Shown here in pieces: positions 1 through 11,745 of a DNA stretch of 64,000 bases. The notes under the pieces were generated by a model. That model saw only the letters and a program-made list of their open reading frames with translations, did not search any database and had not been told where the DNA came from. The position numbers and the translations under genes were made by a program. Location of the stretch: contig OY288251.1 in assembly GCA_958450325.1 (NCBI GenBank), positions 15,938,976-16,002,975 of the forward strand, given 5' to 3'. Origin of the DNA: Agrostemma githago. Taxonomy: Eukaryota; Streptophyta; Magnoliopsida; Caryophyllales; Caryophyllaceae. Position 1 is the stretch's first letter, and each line of letters starts with the position of its first letter.

Positions 1-2245
1 TCAACATATCCACGAAACGGCTAAATTGGGCATTATCCTTGCGTGGCTTAGCTCGTTTGGGGAAAGGCAATGGTGGGACAAAAGTGGGAGGCGTTGGAAC
101 ATTGGATTCTTCTTCTTTTTCGGTTAATCGCTCCGCCTCTTTTCTTTTTGCTTCTTCCGCTTCCAATTGCTCTTTCTTCTTTCTTTGTTCTCTTTGTTCA
201 TTCTCCGCATTTTGAAGGATATCGAACTCCGCTTGTATTCCCCGGTTTTGTTTGGGGGAAGTGGGAGCTGATTCTTGTGACGCACTTGGTTGATTGACTT
301 TGGATGGAGTGCTTTTGGTGTTCAAGTTCAAATTCTTGTATGGGTCCTCAAGTTCTTTGCCACCTCTCAAAATAACGTCATTTGCTTGGTGCGAAGGGTC
401 TCTTGGGTTTTGGAGTTACCCGGGCAAACCATGGGGTGGATGAATTGGGGCGGCTAAGGCTTTTATTGCTTCTTGTGATTCCCAAACTTTTAGCCTTGCC
501 TTGGTGTCTTGATGTTCATTCCATAGTTGCCCAACGGTTCTTTGCAAATCAATATAGTTTTCCCATGGGACTCCTCCTTGACCAAATTGAAAAGTGCTTG
601 GTTGACCATAAGATTGAGAGGGTTGATTGAACGGTTGTTGATTGTAACCTTGGTTTCCTTAAAAATTGCCTTGGAACCCTTGATTATATTGATGATTAAA
701 ATAATTACCATGTTGATTTTGGTAATTGTTGTAATTGTTAGGAGCATGGAAGTTGCTACTTTGTTGATTGAAGTTACTCCTTTGATGAGGAGGCATGTAT
801 GGGGGCTTCCTTGGAGGACCTTGGTTAAAGGGCCTTTGTTGACTTTGATTGAATGGCCTCAATTGACTCCCTTTGGCACGTGGCATCGGATTTTGGACAT
901 TTTGATTGCCATAAGAAAAATTAGGATGAAATCTTGTGCCGGCATTGTAAGTATTGGAAAAGGGATCAAATTGGGGTCTTTGCCCATACACTTGTATAGC
1001 TTGGACTTCATTTGGCTCTTCAATATAAACTTCTTCATTACGAATGCAAGAGCTAGAATCATGGCCATAATTGCCACAATGATCACATTGAATTTCCCGT
1101 GTTAATTGCTTTGGAGGAGATGGTTACCTTGGTGGAACACTCCCCTGAATTTGGTACATACCTCGAGGAGTAGGCCTTGAACTCATGGTATCCATTCTCT
1201 TTTTTAATTCTTCAACTTCCGCTTGAAGCTTCAATTCACTAGAACTCGTAGATGAGTTCACTTCAACTTTCTTTCTAGAGTCCCTCGATTGACCCATTCT
1301 AGAGTCACTCCTTGCCATCTTCTCAATAAGACTCTTAGATGCCTCATCGGTGAGAGAGGAGAAGTTTCCTCCGGCAGCCGAATTGAAGTTTTCTTTGGTT
1401 CTCGATGAAAGGATGTTGTAAAATGTTTGGGTAGTTAGCCAATCGGGTATTCCATGGTGTGGACATTTGCGCAACAAATCTCTAAATCTTTCCCAAGCCT
1501 CACTTAGGCTTTCGAATTCATCTTGCTTGAATGTTTGTATCTCCATGCGATATTGGTTAGTCTTTGACGGCGAGAAATATTTCTCCAAGAAGGCATTAGA
1601 TAATTGAGGCCATGTTGTAAAAGTATTAGCGGGATGGCCTTGAAGCCATCTACGAGCTCCATCTCTCAAGGTCTTCGGGAATAATAAACGATACAATTGG
1701 CATGAAGTTAATCCATTAAGACGGTCTCCTACTAATTTCTCTTTAAATGAAGCAATGTGCTCTTGAACATCTCCTTGAGAAAAGCCGTGAAAAGTATCTT
1801 GTTGAACCGCATTTGTCAAAGAGGCTTTTAATTCATAGTTCTCGAGAATCTCTCCGAAATCGACAGGAGAAGGTGTTTCTTCATGTGTAAGTTGGGAATG
1901 AGAGCCTAGGGTTGCCATTTAATGGATTGGTGGTGATGGTGGATTTGAATTTGGATGGTTTGGAGGGGATGGGTTTTGATTTTGTGGTGGAGTTTTCGGT
2001 GATGGTGGTGATGGTGATGAATTTTGTGAAGTGGAAGGTATGGAAGGATTATTTGGAGTGGGATTATGTGATGTAGAAGGTGTAGGTGTATGTGGTAGGA
2101 TGGGATTATGGTTAGGAGGTGATAATGAATGATGTGGAATGATAGTGGTTGAGTTATTTCCCCGAAAATGCAATGCTCTAAATGTCCTTTCCAGCTCGGG
2201 ATCGAACCACAAAGGCGATAACGTGTTCCTGGGCATAAAACTCAA
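1..2245 (-). pseudogene. gag: Athila-like gag (and start of the gag-protease linker), degenerate
   Basis: Structural polyprotein that would form the virus-like particle. One minus-strand frame starts with ATG at 2245 and carries a Pro/Ser-rich N-terminus. The capsid-type retrotransposon gag domain follows at about 1750-1330 (motif RRWLQGHPANTF). A zinc knuckle CDHCGNYGHDSSSC lies near 1070-1030, then an Asn/Gln/Phe-rich tail. TAA stops interrupt this frame at 1921-1919, 1126-1124 and 661-659. The reading frame shifts near 400 before a segment with ILRGGKELEDPYK, a Lys/Glu-rich stretch (250-130) and a VPPLPFPKR motif, typical just upstream of Athila protease. The stop at 1921 is directly followed by an ATG, so translation could restart, but three stops plus a frameshift argue for a dead copy. 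The 3' part is cut by the window edge. Confidence 0.85.
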
Positions 2246-2342
2246 TTAAACGGTAAGACTCCTAGCACCTTACGGCACTAGGGAAAAGAGAGAAGGGAAA
2301 AAAAATCAAACACAAAAACTAAAAACACAACAATTACTCGCC

Positions 2343-2362
2343 GTTCCCCGGCAACGACGCCA
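2343..2362 (-). other. Primer binding site of the Athila-like element
   Basis: The minus strand reads TGGCGTCGTTGCCGGGGAAC, three bases inside the LTR edge. It matches the PBS of the non-autonomous element at 11454 except for C to T at base 6. Such sites pair with the 3' end of a host tRNA (Asp-type in Athila elements) to prime minus-strand DNA synthesis. Confidence 0.8.
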
Positions 2363-3612
2363 CTTTGATCGCCTCCCAATCGGATCAGTCGTTAACGAAG
2401 GACGGGGGATCAAACGATATTTATAAGACTCGAGATCACACAAAAACAAACAAGTATTCGTGGTAAGTCGAGGTCGGTCCACAGGGAACGGATGTATTGA
2501 CAAGTTTAAAGCGATGTGTTTGATGTCTAGAGGGGAGTTTCTAAGGGTCGAGTCTATGGTCGAGTCTAGCTAGAGGAATCACTACGAGAATGGCTAGGGG
2601 TAATTAATCAAGGGAAAGACGTTAGGGGGAAGTCGGGATTCGGAACATGGAATGTAAGAAGGTCGGGATCGAGTTTTTGTTGCAACGTTGATAAAAGGGA
2701 GAATGCTACCTTTCGGTTTCTTCACCCAACCCACCTAAAAACACGCTTTCGCGGCGAAGAAGGGTAAGTCTCTTGTTATTGTAATTTCTACCCCGAGTTT
2801 CCCCATATTGATAGAAATGAGTCAAGGTCGGTGTAGTTGGCCGGACTAAAGCAACAATGACACAACAACCACATGCAAGGTAAACCAACATGCAAGCAAC
2901 CCACCAATACCCCTAAATTCAAATAATCCAAGTCTTCATCCCTAAACCCCCCCAACAAGAAATCTACTCACTAATCATAATGGAAGAAAACAAAACATTA
3001 ACTATGGAAAAACTAACTACAACATGCATATTAATTAGATCTAAGGAAACTAACAACAATATGATGAGAAAACTACAATCTAACAATTACCCACTGAACT
3101 ATGAAACTACCAAATTAATCTATAAAATAATCTAGAACAACATGAACAAGATCTAGAGAAACTAACTACACTAAGATGATCTAAACAAGATAATAATGAG
3201 AAAACTAAATTAAAGCTAAACTAGAGATAAGAGAGTGGAAAGAAATGTACCAACTATGAAGATCTACAAGAAATAAGAAGATTGCATGAATAAAGGTTGA
3301 ATCTTTGATGGAGAGAATGAAGAACTTGTCACTAATCCTTCAATAAACCCAACAAATCTTCAACAAAACTTTAATAATCTTCTACAAACTTGTAATCTAG
3401 AGAATTGTTGATGTAAACTAAGTAGATCTACTACTAATTACTATGTAAACTACTAGATTTTTAGAGAATTACTACTAGAATACTACTAGATTGTTCTACT
3501 AATGGATGGTGTAACTACACTAATGGTGGGATCTAATGGATTGTTATGGATGCCTTCGGCAACAAACTAAGGTAACATATATATAGTAATCTTCTTAATG
3601 GGTATTTAACCT

Positions 3613-5140
3613 TGATAAGTGTAGTTTGTAGTGCCTATTTTGTTGTGTTTGGTCCCCGTTTCTCTTGTGGAATCGCTCCTTGGGAGCGATTTCTGGGCTA
3701 CTTATGCTTCTTCTAGTTCGTTTTAGGTTCCCAAGGCCATTCATGGAGAATTGGAACGATTCCGACTCGTTCCATACACTTTTGGAGCCAACGAAGAGAA
3801 GGAACGATCACTCGGTGCCTTGGATTCGATCCCGAGACCTTGGGACCCATTCCCGAGCCCCTTAGACTCGATCCCGAGCCCCGAGAATCGATGAGAAGCC
3901 CATGAGAAGCAAGAAGGAACCTTAAAGATCATATTGGAGGCCTACAAGACCCATCCCCGACGGGAAGGACCTCATCCCATCCGGGATGAGGTGCACAAAA
4001 TGCGAAGGTTCTGTTTTGGACCCGTCCCGGTCAGGACCACTCCGTCCCGGACGGGACCATCTCGTCCCGGACGGGATGGCCCAGCTGCAGCCTGCTTTTG
4101 CTTCTTTTCTTCTCCTTATTCATTGTAACCCTATATATACCCTCCCTCTTGTATTCTTATGGGATGTTCTTGATTACCCACTAAACCCTAGACTACTTTA
4201 GCATAGATTAGCATAGATTAGAGTAGATTAGTCGTTAATTAGTCCTTAATCTAGTTAGCTAATCTTGTATTAAGGGATCTCTTAAAGAATCCATCCAATC
4301 TTGACAACATTGGTGGATGTTTTGGGTGTTCTTTATATACAAGTTCTCATCTTTTCATTCTCTTGTTAGTTGGTATAATCTTCTCATCCTTTTACTCTTA
4401 ATCTTTATTTATGTTATTCAAGTTTTCATCTTTATATCTAGTTTGTTGTTCATGCTTGCTCTTTATATGAATGTTTTGATTCTTATGTTGGTTTCTCTTG
4501 TTAGTGTTAGTTTTAGTTTAGTTATGTTTGAGTAGACTCTTGCTAGGGTTAGTAGAGGAATTTGGTGTGATTAGGGATGATTAGGGTGAGATGGGTGGTA
4601 TTAGATGTTGTTTTTGTTGTTTCCCATTAACCTCGCACTCCACATGTTTGATGAATTGCTTGTGAGACTAGAGACGATCAATCCTTGTTTTTCTTGCCTC
4701 TTCTCTTGTATGTGGTTGTTTGGTTGTAGGTTTGGTTCCTTCATTAGTGGCGAGAGCGTGGTGAGGATAACCCCTAGGCCGTTTAAGTAGCGAGAGCCCA
4801 AACGTGACCTAGGCTACGAAAGCACGCTAGTAACCCCGTCTTTTCCCTTCTTATTCCCTTGACATCCATGAACCCGACCTAGCCTTAGTTTCTTCTTATC
4901 GATTTATTAGCTTCCTTTTGTCATTAGTTATTCGTTTAGCCTTGTTAGCTCGTGTTTTAGACCTTAGCTTAGTCTTTAGTCTATCCCCTAGATTAGTTTG
5001 TCTTGAACCTAGTCTTTGACCGTAGCACATCCTAGTCCGACACCCCGTCCCTGTGGATCGACCCAACTTGCCCTATCTAACCAGTTAGGAATAGTTGGTT
5101 TTATTTGACCGGTAGGATAGACGGCAAATCCCTACCATCA
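3613..5140 (+). mobile_element. Solo LTR of the non-autonomous gypsy-like family
   Basis: It begins TGATAAGTGTAGTTTG and ends CTACCATCA, like the LTRs at 9872-11450 and 16041-17626, to which it is clearly homologous though diverged. It is flanked by perfect 5-bp copies of AACCT (3608-3612 and 5141-5145). No PBS, internal region or second LTR remains, so this is the product of LTR-LTR recombination after insertion into the Athila-like LTR. A TATA box (CTATATATAC) lies at 4131-4140. Confidence 0.9.
3955..4079 (+). promoter_or_regulatory. GC-rich palindrome cluster upstream of the solo LTR TATA box
   Basis: Several short inverted repeats occur in tandem: CATCCCATCCGGGATG near 3975, and CGTCCCGGACGGGA twice between 4043 and 4077. 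They end about 50 bp before the TATA box at 4132. The same arrangement with different palindromes occurs in the related LTRs, suggesting a promoter element. The function is inferred. Confidence 0.5.
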
Positions 5141-5242
5141 AACCTAAAGCCCAAATCCACGTTATGCTCCATTAGTGAGACAATCTCCCTTAGCATCTTC
5201 ATGGGGTGAAACTTTGCCCTTCGGTCTTGACGATAATTCCCA

Positions 5243-5429
5243 CCGGGTGAAATTTCACCCGGTCAGATTTTCTTCCTTTTTTTGCATTTTTGGCACTTCT
5301 TTCCATCGGGCGAAATTTCACCCGATCAGTTTCGCCCGGTGGGAAGTCTCGGAAAATCTTCGGGAAGGCATTTTTACCGTCGGGTGAAATTTCACCCGGT
5401 GGTGTCTCACCGGGTGAAATTTCGCCCGG
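5243..5429 (-). promoter_or_regulatory. Palindrome cluster in the Athila-like LTR
   Basis: Four 18-20 bp near-perfect palindromes are present at 5243-5262, 5306-5325, 5381-5398 and 5410-5429, all variants of CCGGGTGAAATTTCACCCGG. A half copy lies at 5330-5340. They sit upstream of the LTR TATA box on the minus strand. They could be binding sites for a dimeric factor or could form hairpins. Confidence 0.5.
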
Positions 5430-6241
5430 TCATTCTGCTGGCCTCTTTTCTTGTCTCATTCTTCGTTAATTGATTGGATGGCTTTAAACTTTAAGTTGTG
5501 TGCTTTACTTTTAGGACGGTATTCCCTTCTCTTGTGCTCGTGGAAGCTCGATCGTGATTTCGGTGCCAAATCCTATCAAAATAGATAGAAAAACTACCAA
5601 AAACATGTAAAATGCACAAGAGGGACGCTAATGCGAGAAGTACACAAAATATGGCGATAATCGCACTCTAAACTAGCAAAACGAGGGAAAAACTAGTCTA
5701 AATTAGGGGGAAAACGGTCTAAATTTAGCACAAAACAAGGATCTGGTGCGGGCGGGTAAGGCGACGCGTGACTCAAACAAAGTCCTCAACTACCTCCGGG
5801 GGTGCATCCCCATTCTGATGATTGCGTACTTCCAGCGCTACGATTTCCGTAGCGAAACTTGCAGATGCGACATACCATTTATCGAACATTGGGATGCACA
5901 GAGAATATGCGATCGTCTTGCTGGTGAACTGGAGACAGGATCACTAGGAAATCAGCTGCGTTCGAAGGTGTCGTACTCACGTACATGTGGGAAAACAGGC
6001 AGCGAGGGCACCCCCGCTATAATGATGCCCTCTGAAAACCAGCACTCTAGTCCCAAAAGAATAACGACAGGGGTGGAGAGATACGATCAATCGGAAGACA
6101 GCACCGTTGACGTAAGTGATCTCGCAACCTCTCTATAAATCATCAATTAATTGTTCGTGAGACGATTTAATCTGACAGCCCTACCTATGTTTATAAAAGC
6201 ATATACGATTCATAAAACTGTGTTTATAATACAGTTGAAAT

Positions 6242-6470
6242 TCAGTAGTCACGGTCATTATGATCACACTCATCCTGATGTATAGTCACACACTAGAAGC
6301 TGTATAGTCATACACTATTACCTGTATAGTCACACATATTATGTTGTCCAGTCACCACTATAACCTGCATAGTCACTCGCTATAAGCTGTATAGTCACAC
6401 ACTTTATTCCGTATAGTCACACACTTAGATGCTTAGTCATACTCACACTGTCAGCCTCAACACAACTGAG
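6242..6470 (+). repeat. TATAGTCACAC repeat cluster in intron 1 of Ulp1 copy 1
   Basis: About nine units of 21-23 bp, each built on CTGTATAGTCACACAC with a variable tail (CTATTAC, ATATTATG, CTTTATTC). The order of variants is the same as in the cluster at 7741-7962, so a block of units was copied between two introns of the same gene. Confidence 0.85.
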
Positions 6471-7740
6471 CTTCACACTAATGGTTTGACTTCAACTGAA
6501 TAATAGGACGGTCGGCGGTTTTTCATGAATTTTCGAAGGTGTGCGCTAGCCTTTTGCGGTTTCTGTGAGCAGGCTGCCTCCAAAGTAAGAGAAATATCGA
6601 CGAGGAACACCACGGTTCCAAGTTAAGACCCGTCCTCCCAATAATTCTGGGAAGATCCACCTGTCCTCCAGTATATCGATGAAGTCCTTTCGTTGGCCGA
6701 CCAGTTGAAGAAGACTACCCAGAACGCCCCCGTCATTGAGGGCGAGGAGCAGCGCGATGCTGAAGCCTGCGCTCTGGTATGCCAAATTGTGCAAGACATG
6801 CGTGAATCTGGATACGTGGATGAGGAAATTGAAAAATCAGGTTTCTATGTGGGAGACGGTGATGGAACAGAAGGTTACGATGATGAGGGCACTTTTGATG
6901 GTGGCATCGTAACACCAAGTTTCTGTGAGGGAGAAGTTCAAGAGGGTAATGCTGCTGAAGAAATAAACCAAGACTCCGATGTGGAGGGCTCGGTCAACAT
7001 GAGTCCGACCGTAGTGGTGGCTCTACGGCAAGCAGGGTGGGGGACAACTGACGCATGGTCATCTTTAGATGTAACACCGGCTCCGCCTGATGCGACAGTC
7101 AGTTCTAGTTTTGAGAGGGAACTGCACAAAGCAGGCTGGGCTGTAGCGGATGCTGTTGCCACCATGCCTGCGACGACAGAAATCGTCACGAACGATAATC
7201 AGCAGACAGGCGAGGGTTCAGGGACCAGGATGCACCCGGAGGCTAAACATCATCGATACATCTTCCACTCCGACGTGGCATTTGAGTGCATGGATACGAT
7301 TCCAGACAATTTGAGCTGCACGTTGGACTGTGGGAGAATATTGAGGGGGCAGGTTGTAATCTCTGGATTCATGTGCTCCAATATCGTCATCTTCTGGGAT
7401 ATCCTCAGCGTACGGAAAGATGTAATCGACTACGTCTTCGACCGGACAACGCCACGTCCGTCAGGGTATGTACTTATTGTGCTGCTCATGTCGTTTTTAA
7501 AATGCATGTGCTAATCGGGACTTTGTTTGGTCTACAGCAAAATGTTGGTCGAGTTCACAGCTTACGACTGTATAGCGAGGGGCAACATGCAGACGCTCGA
7601 GCCTGGCCTGCAGGTGATGAATAACGTCATTGACTGCTGGTGTAGGCTGCTGAACCAGCCGGTGTACGACAAAAAAGCATCAAGCGTAACCAGTAGATGT
7701 TACTTCTCTCTTGGACGTACGGTACGTTAAACCCTCAAAT

Positions 7741-7962
7741 TAGATGTATAGTCGCACACAATTGGCTGTATAGTCACACACTATTACATGTATAGTCACA
7801 CACATTATGTTGTCCAGTCACCACTATAAACTGCACAGTCACACGCTATAAGCTGTATAGTCACCCACTTTATGTTGTACAGTCGCACACTACAAGCTGT
7901 ATAGTCACACACTTTACGCTATACAGTCACACAATTGCAGTTGTACAGTCACACTCATGTAT
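7741..7962 (+). repeat. TATAGTCACAC repeat cluster in intron 3 of Ulp1 copy 1
   Basis: About ten units of 21-23 bp with the core TATAGTCACAC. A five-unit run repeats the run at 6295-6405 in the same order, including the unusual unit TTGTCCAGTCACCACTATAA. Confidence 0.85.
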
Positions 7963-8737
7963 TACCATCAATGCATGTGAGCAGGTCCCAGTGTTGGAAT
8001 TGTGGAAGAAAGGAGGCAAGGGCAATAATTATGACAAAGAAATATTTTACATGTGGGACGAGTGGATAAAAAATAGTTTCTCCGACTTTGCTTTGGACTC
8101 GGACATGGTATTATCCTGGACATACTGTCTATTCGTAGTTGTCATCAGCCCATAATCCTGACGCATTCTTTGCAGGTGTTCGCCCCGATCTTGACAGGTG
8201 ACGAGGGTCACTACAGTTGCGCCTGCATCAACTTCAATTCTGAGCAAATAGAGTACCTCGACAACCGGTTGTACGATAAAGATTTTACAAAGTTGCCTTA
8301 CTGTGGCATTGCTCGGACAGCGGTCAAGCCCTTTTAATTTAATATTAAATCGATTATGTGACCGCGAATGTGTTCCACAACTGATCTCGTTTGAACTTGT
8401 TTTGCAGGCTGATAAAATGGGGGATTTCATGGTACAACGAGGGGTGGAGAAAGGTGAGAAGGTCCGTGCGTTTAAATTGGTAAACCTTCCCTTATCATGG
8501 CAGGGAGTGGGGTACTCCGCCAATGACTGTGGAGTGTACCTGATGATGCACATGATGCTGTACACCGGGTCCCCGTTCAACTGCTCCTTGGGGACAATTG
8601 CGGTCGTGAATATGTGCAGGGCGGAAATCACGGCGACCCTTATACTGAGCGACGCGAACAAGATGAGGGACGTTGTTTTGCAGAAAGTGGCTGCATTCGG
8701 AACATACATTGGAATCGTTGATATCTGCCCGTACGTT

Positions 8738-9300
8738 GGAAACCACTCCTGTGAAGGCAACCACCAAGAATCGTCAGAGAAAATCACCAAAAACACCTGA
8801 ACCCACCACCAGATCAGTCCCAGAAGAAAGACAGTCGGCAATTAAGTCTCGGATACGGGGCTGTGGAGATGGGTTGTGTTGCTCTTTGAACCAAGGTGAA
8901 CCTGACCCGGATGCCATTGTCATGTCGGCCTTGTTTCACCTGCACCGACCGCTGACGAGTAGGATGTCCAGCCTGCGGAAACACACCGTCGACTACTGCT
9001 TCCTCGACGATAATGGGCACGACGAAAACTAAGTAACCGTCTTTTATTACTGATATTTATTGCTTGTTACACCTACTAACCGATGTCAACAAATCCGCAG
9101 TGAAAGATTGGGGCCCTACAGCCCTCGTGCGCAGCTGGAGAGGCGTGACATTCAAACGCTCTTGTCCGGCGGTAGCATGAGCGCCGCTGTGCTGGAGTGT
9201 TAGTCGCACCTCATGAACTGGTTGGAATCAGATGACAACCGGCGTGGGTTATCCTCCCCCACTGACCCAACGATGGCGTGGTTCGGAATTCAACACATGC
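8738..9300 (+). pseudogene. Ulp1-like copy 2, N-terminal part (degenerate)
   Basis: Directly behind the first catalytic domain, an open stretch (8738-9032) is rich in Lys/Arg/Thr/Pro and then contains HTVDYCFLDDNGHDEN. This lies where copy 1 has DVIDYVFDRTTPRPSG. After an intron with an AG at 9099-9100, a second stretch (from 9102) contains ERRDIQTLLSGGSMSAAVLEC, which matches ARGNMQTLEPGLQVMNNVIDC of copy 1. A TAG stop follows at 9201-9203. It is the upstream half of the copy completed at 18194-18936; the LTR element 9872-17626 lies between. It may be a tandem second domain of one gene or a second gene. Confidence 0.5.
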
Positions 9301-9411
9301 TATGCCCCCATAACCTCCTACCTATCACAATAAATAATACAAATGATCCCCATTCACATTAACTGAAAAGATGTAAACTCCGTGTAATAGTTAGAAATAA
9401 TCACAAAGTTC

Positions 9412-9866
9412 ACTTAGCACAGTCACACATGTTAATGTGTACAATCACATGCTATGAGTTGCATAGTCACTCATATTGAGGTGTACAATCACGTGATATA
9501 AGTTGCAAAGTCACACATGTTGATGTGTACAATCACATGTTATAAGTTGCATAGTTAGGCATTAAATAGTACAAATGACCCCCATTCACATTAACTGAAA
9601 CGATGTAAAGTCTGTGTAATAGTCAGACATCACTTTGCAGAGTCACTCTTGTTGAGGTGTACAATCACACTGTCATATATAGTCACAGTCTGTACGCTGC
9701 AAAGTCACGCAGCTTAGTCTGTACAATCACATGTTATAAGTTGCATAATCAGGCATCCTAGAATTTACAATCAGACTTTCATGTATAGTCACACTCTGCA
9801 CGCTGCAAAGTCACGCAGCTTAGTCTGTACAATCATATGCTATAAGTTGCATAGTCAGGCATTAAA
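9412..9866 (+). repeat. TAGTCACAC-type repeats in a higher-order block, left of the LTR element
   Basis: Units such as GTGTACAATCACATGCTATA and AGTTGCATAGTCACTCATAT alternate. A larger block holding AATAGTACAAATGACCCCC occurs at about 9331 and 9567, and again at 17627 and 17770 on the other side of the inserted LTR element. The region is therefore a tandem array of a ~220 bp unit made of the smaller repeats. Confidence 0.75.
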
Positions 9867-10210
9867 TAGTATGATAAGTGTAGTTTGTAGTGCCTATTTT
9901 GCTATGTTTTGGTCCCTTTTTCCTTGTGGAATCACTCCTTGGGAGCGATTTATGGGCTACTTATGCTTCTTCTAGTTCGTTTTAGGTTCCCGAGACTATA
10001 CATAAAGAATTGGAACGATTCCGACTCGTTTCATACACTTTTGGAGCCAACGAAGAGAAGGAACGATCACTTGGTGCCTTGAATTCGATCGCGAGACCTT
10101 GGGACCCATTCCCGAGCCCCTTAGACTCGATCCCGAGCCCCGAGAATCGATGAGAAGCCCATACGAATCAAGGAGAGACCGAAAAGTTCTTATTGGAGGC
10201 CTACAAGACC

Positions 10211-10357
10211 CTTCCCGGGCGGGATAGTGGCTTTCCCGACCGGGAAGGGGTGTACAAAGCGAGAGGTTGCTGTTTTCAGCCGTCTCGGCCGAGACCAACC
10301 TTGTCTCGGTCGGGACCAGCCTTTCCCGGCCGAGATGGGGCCGTCTCGGTCGGGACG
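10211..10357 (+). promoter_or_regulatory. Six-palindrome cluster upstream of the LTR TATA box
   Basis: Six copies of a 14-16 bp inverted repeat occur at 10211, 10232, 10281, 10303, 10321 and 10342, of the forms CTTCCCGACCGGGAAG, GTCTCGGCCGAGAC and GTCTCGGTCGGGAC. The last ends about 48 bp before the TATA box. The 3' LTR carries the same set at about 16381-16527. Each unit holds CpG sites, so methylation could control binding. Confidence 0.55.
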
Positions 10358-10404
10358 GGTGTGCTGCAGCCCGTGTTCACTTTCTCCTTTCATTCTTGGA
10401 ACCC

Positions 10405-10412
10405 TATATATA
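10405..10412 (+). promoter_or_regulatory. TATA box of the 5' LTR
   Basis: TATATATA within AACCCTATATATACC. The same context is found in the solo LTR (4131) and the 3' LTR (16581), so it is probably the core promoter driving the genomic transcript. Confidence 0.65.
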
Positions 10413-11453
10413 CCTCCTCTTGTAATTTTGTGTTATGTGATTCATTACCCAAAAACCCTAGCCTAGTTTAGCATATATTAGCATAGATTAGTGTAGATTA
10501 GTCCTTAGTTAATCTTTAATCCTAGTTTTAACTCTTGTAATTTGGGAATTCTTGAAGAATCCAACCAAGATTGACAACCTTGGTTGATGTATTTGGGTTT
10601 TCTTCCATTTATGCAAGATTTCTTCTTTTCATCTTCTCTAGTATGGTATAATCTTCTTTTCCCTTCTTTTTATCTTTGTTTATCAATCAAGTTTCAATCT
10701 TTAGTTCTTGTTTATTGTTTTGTTCATCATCCTTGTTAGTTTCACATATGCAAGTTTGGTTGTTTGAGTTAGTTCTTCTTGTTAGTGTTAGTTTTAATTT
10801 AGATATGTTTGTGTAGACTCCTTGTGGGGTTAGTAGGAAGATTAAGTGTGGATTATGGGTGATTAGGGCTTGATTATGGGTAAAGGGTGAATCTTTGTTG
10901 TTAGTCACATGTTGGGCACACTATGTGTTTGTTGAAATGCTTGTTTGAGTTGTAGTGGTCATGCTTCTCATGCTAGTCTTCCTCTACTCATTGTTTGTCT
11001 AGTATGTGATTATGTTGAGAATAGTCTTGGAGACAAGAGTGTGGAATAGGGTTTAGACGCGAGAGCGCGAACCCACCTTGACGTCGGTCTAAGTAGCGAG
11101 AGCCCGGATCGACTCTAGCAACTAGGAGACACCTACACCCTTGATTACCCAAATCATCCTACTACGCTTATGAACCCGACCTAACCCTACTCTTTCCTCG
11201 TTCGATTTCTTTAGTTCGTTAGATTCGTTTAGCCTTAGTTGTTACCCCTAGCTTAGCCATAGTCTTAGTTCATTTCCTTCTTATCGTTCTAGTTTAGTTT
11301 AGCGTCGAGACCTAGTCAAGTCTTTAGGTGGAACTTGGTCCAAACCCTCTTTACCGTCCCCGTGGATTCGACCCTACTTGCCCTAGCTACCCACTAGGAA
11401 TAGTCGGTTATTTATTTGATCGGCGGGATCCACGAAAAATACCACCATCAATT

Positions 11454-11471
11454 TGGCGCCGTTGCCGGGGA
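11454..11471 (+). other. Primer binding site of the non-autonomous element
   Basis: TGGCGCCGTTGCCGGGGA begins 3 bp after the 5' LTR. It is nearly identical to the PBS of the adjacent Athila-like element, so both use the same tRNA primer type. Confidence 0.9.
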
Positions 11472-11745
11472 CGGTGCTAGTTTAGACCTTGTTTGCCTAG
11501 TTACTTGACTTTGTCTTTTGTTTTGTGTTTTTCTTTTTTTTTGTTTCTTTGCTTCTTGTGTGTGAGGTTTATTTCTCTCTTGTCTAGATCCCAAAAAGCA
11601 CTAGGCTTCTCACGTTTGCTCTTAGTCTACAGTTTGTGCTTAGAGGTGGTGACCATCTTCTTCTTGCAACTTAGAGCCGCTTTAACGGACGGTTGCTAGA
11701 TTGACAAGTCCTCAACCGGGTACGAGCCGCGATTTTCGAGCAAGC

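Larger units (their letters stand above)
1..5737 (-). mobile_element. Athila-like Ty3/gypsy retrotransposon, 5' portion
   Basis: Read on the minus strand this is an LTR (5737 down to 2366), a primer binding site (2362-2343) and a degenerate gag that runs off the window start. The gag type, with a CX2CX4HX4C knuckle followed by an Asn/Gln-rich tail and an ILRGGKELEDPYK segment, is that of the Athila lineage. Pol and the 3' LTR would lie left of base 1. The LTR is split by a solo LTR at 3613-5140. Its outer edge (5737) abuts an exon of a Ulp1-like gene, so it truncated that gene. The TSD cannot be tested because the other end is missing. Confidence 0.85.
2366..5737 (-). repeat. 5' LTR of the Athila-like element (interrupted)
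   Basis: The minus-strand sequence starts TGTTTTGTGCTAAATTTAG at 5737 and ends GATCA at 2366, next to the PBS. Without the 1528-bp solo LTR and one 5-bp target copy it is about 1.84 kb long. A TATA motif lies on the minus strand at 3586-3576. Four palindromes built on CCGGGTGAAATTTCACCCGG (5243-5429) lie about 130 bp upstream of it once the insertion is ignored. The segment near 2480-2500 that reads as a conserved primer-proximal LTR motif (GGTAAGTCGAGGTCGGTCC on the plus strand) agrees with an Athila LTR. Confidence 0.8.
5738..8800 (+). pseudogene. Ulp1-like cysteine protease (C48), copy 1, 5'-truncated
   Basis: Relative of SUMO-deconjugating Ulp1 peptidases of the kind carried by plant MULEs. 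Proposed exons are 5738-6111, 6672-7465, 7538-7721, 7985-8107, 8176-8322 and 8408-8800. The GT/AG ends and phases agree; for example, a two-base overhang at 7465 joins 7538 in frame. The last two exons hold the catalytic set: His in GHYSCACINF, Asp in EYLDNR, Gln in LSWQ, and Cys in ANDCGVYLMMHM. Exon 2 is acidic, with an internal repeat (RQAGWGTTDAW and HKAGWAVADA). The 5' end was removed by the Athila-like LTR. Exon 2 has stops if begun at the earlier AG (6572), so its start is uncertain. The C-terminal frame after about 8735 seems shifted by one base. The active site is intact, but the gene as a whole is not. Confidence 0.7.
9872..11450 (+). repeat. 5' LTR of the non-autonomous element
   Basis: 1579 bp, TG...CA. 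It contains a cluster of six GC-rich palindromes (10211-10357), a TATA box (TATATATA, 10405-10412) and the repeated motif TTAGCATA(T/G)ATTAGCATAGA shortly after. The motif GCGAGAGCGCGAACC lies in its 3' third. Confidence 0.95.

Noticed and set aside
5243..5429. Intrinsic terminators
   Set aside because: The palindromes lack a following T run, the genome is a plant nuclear one, and they lie upstream of an LTR TATA box.
6242..7962. CRISPR-like regular spacing of a short repeat
   Set aside because: The units are 21-25 bp in direct tandem without unique spacers, they lie in plant introns, and no cas gene exists here.
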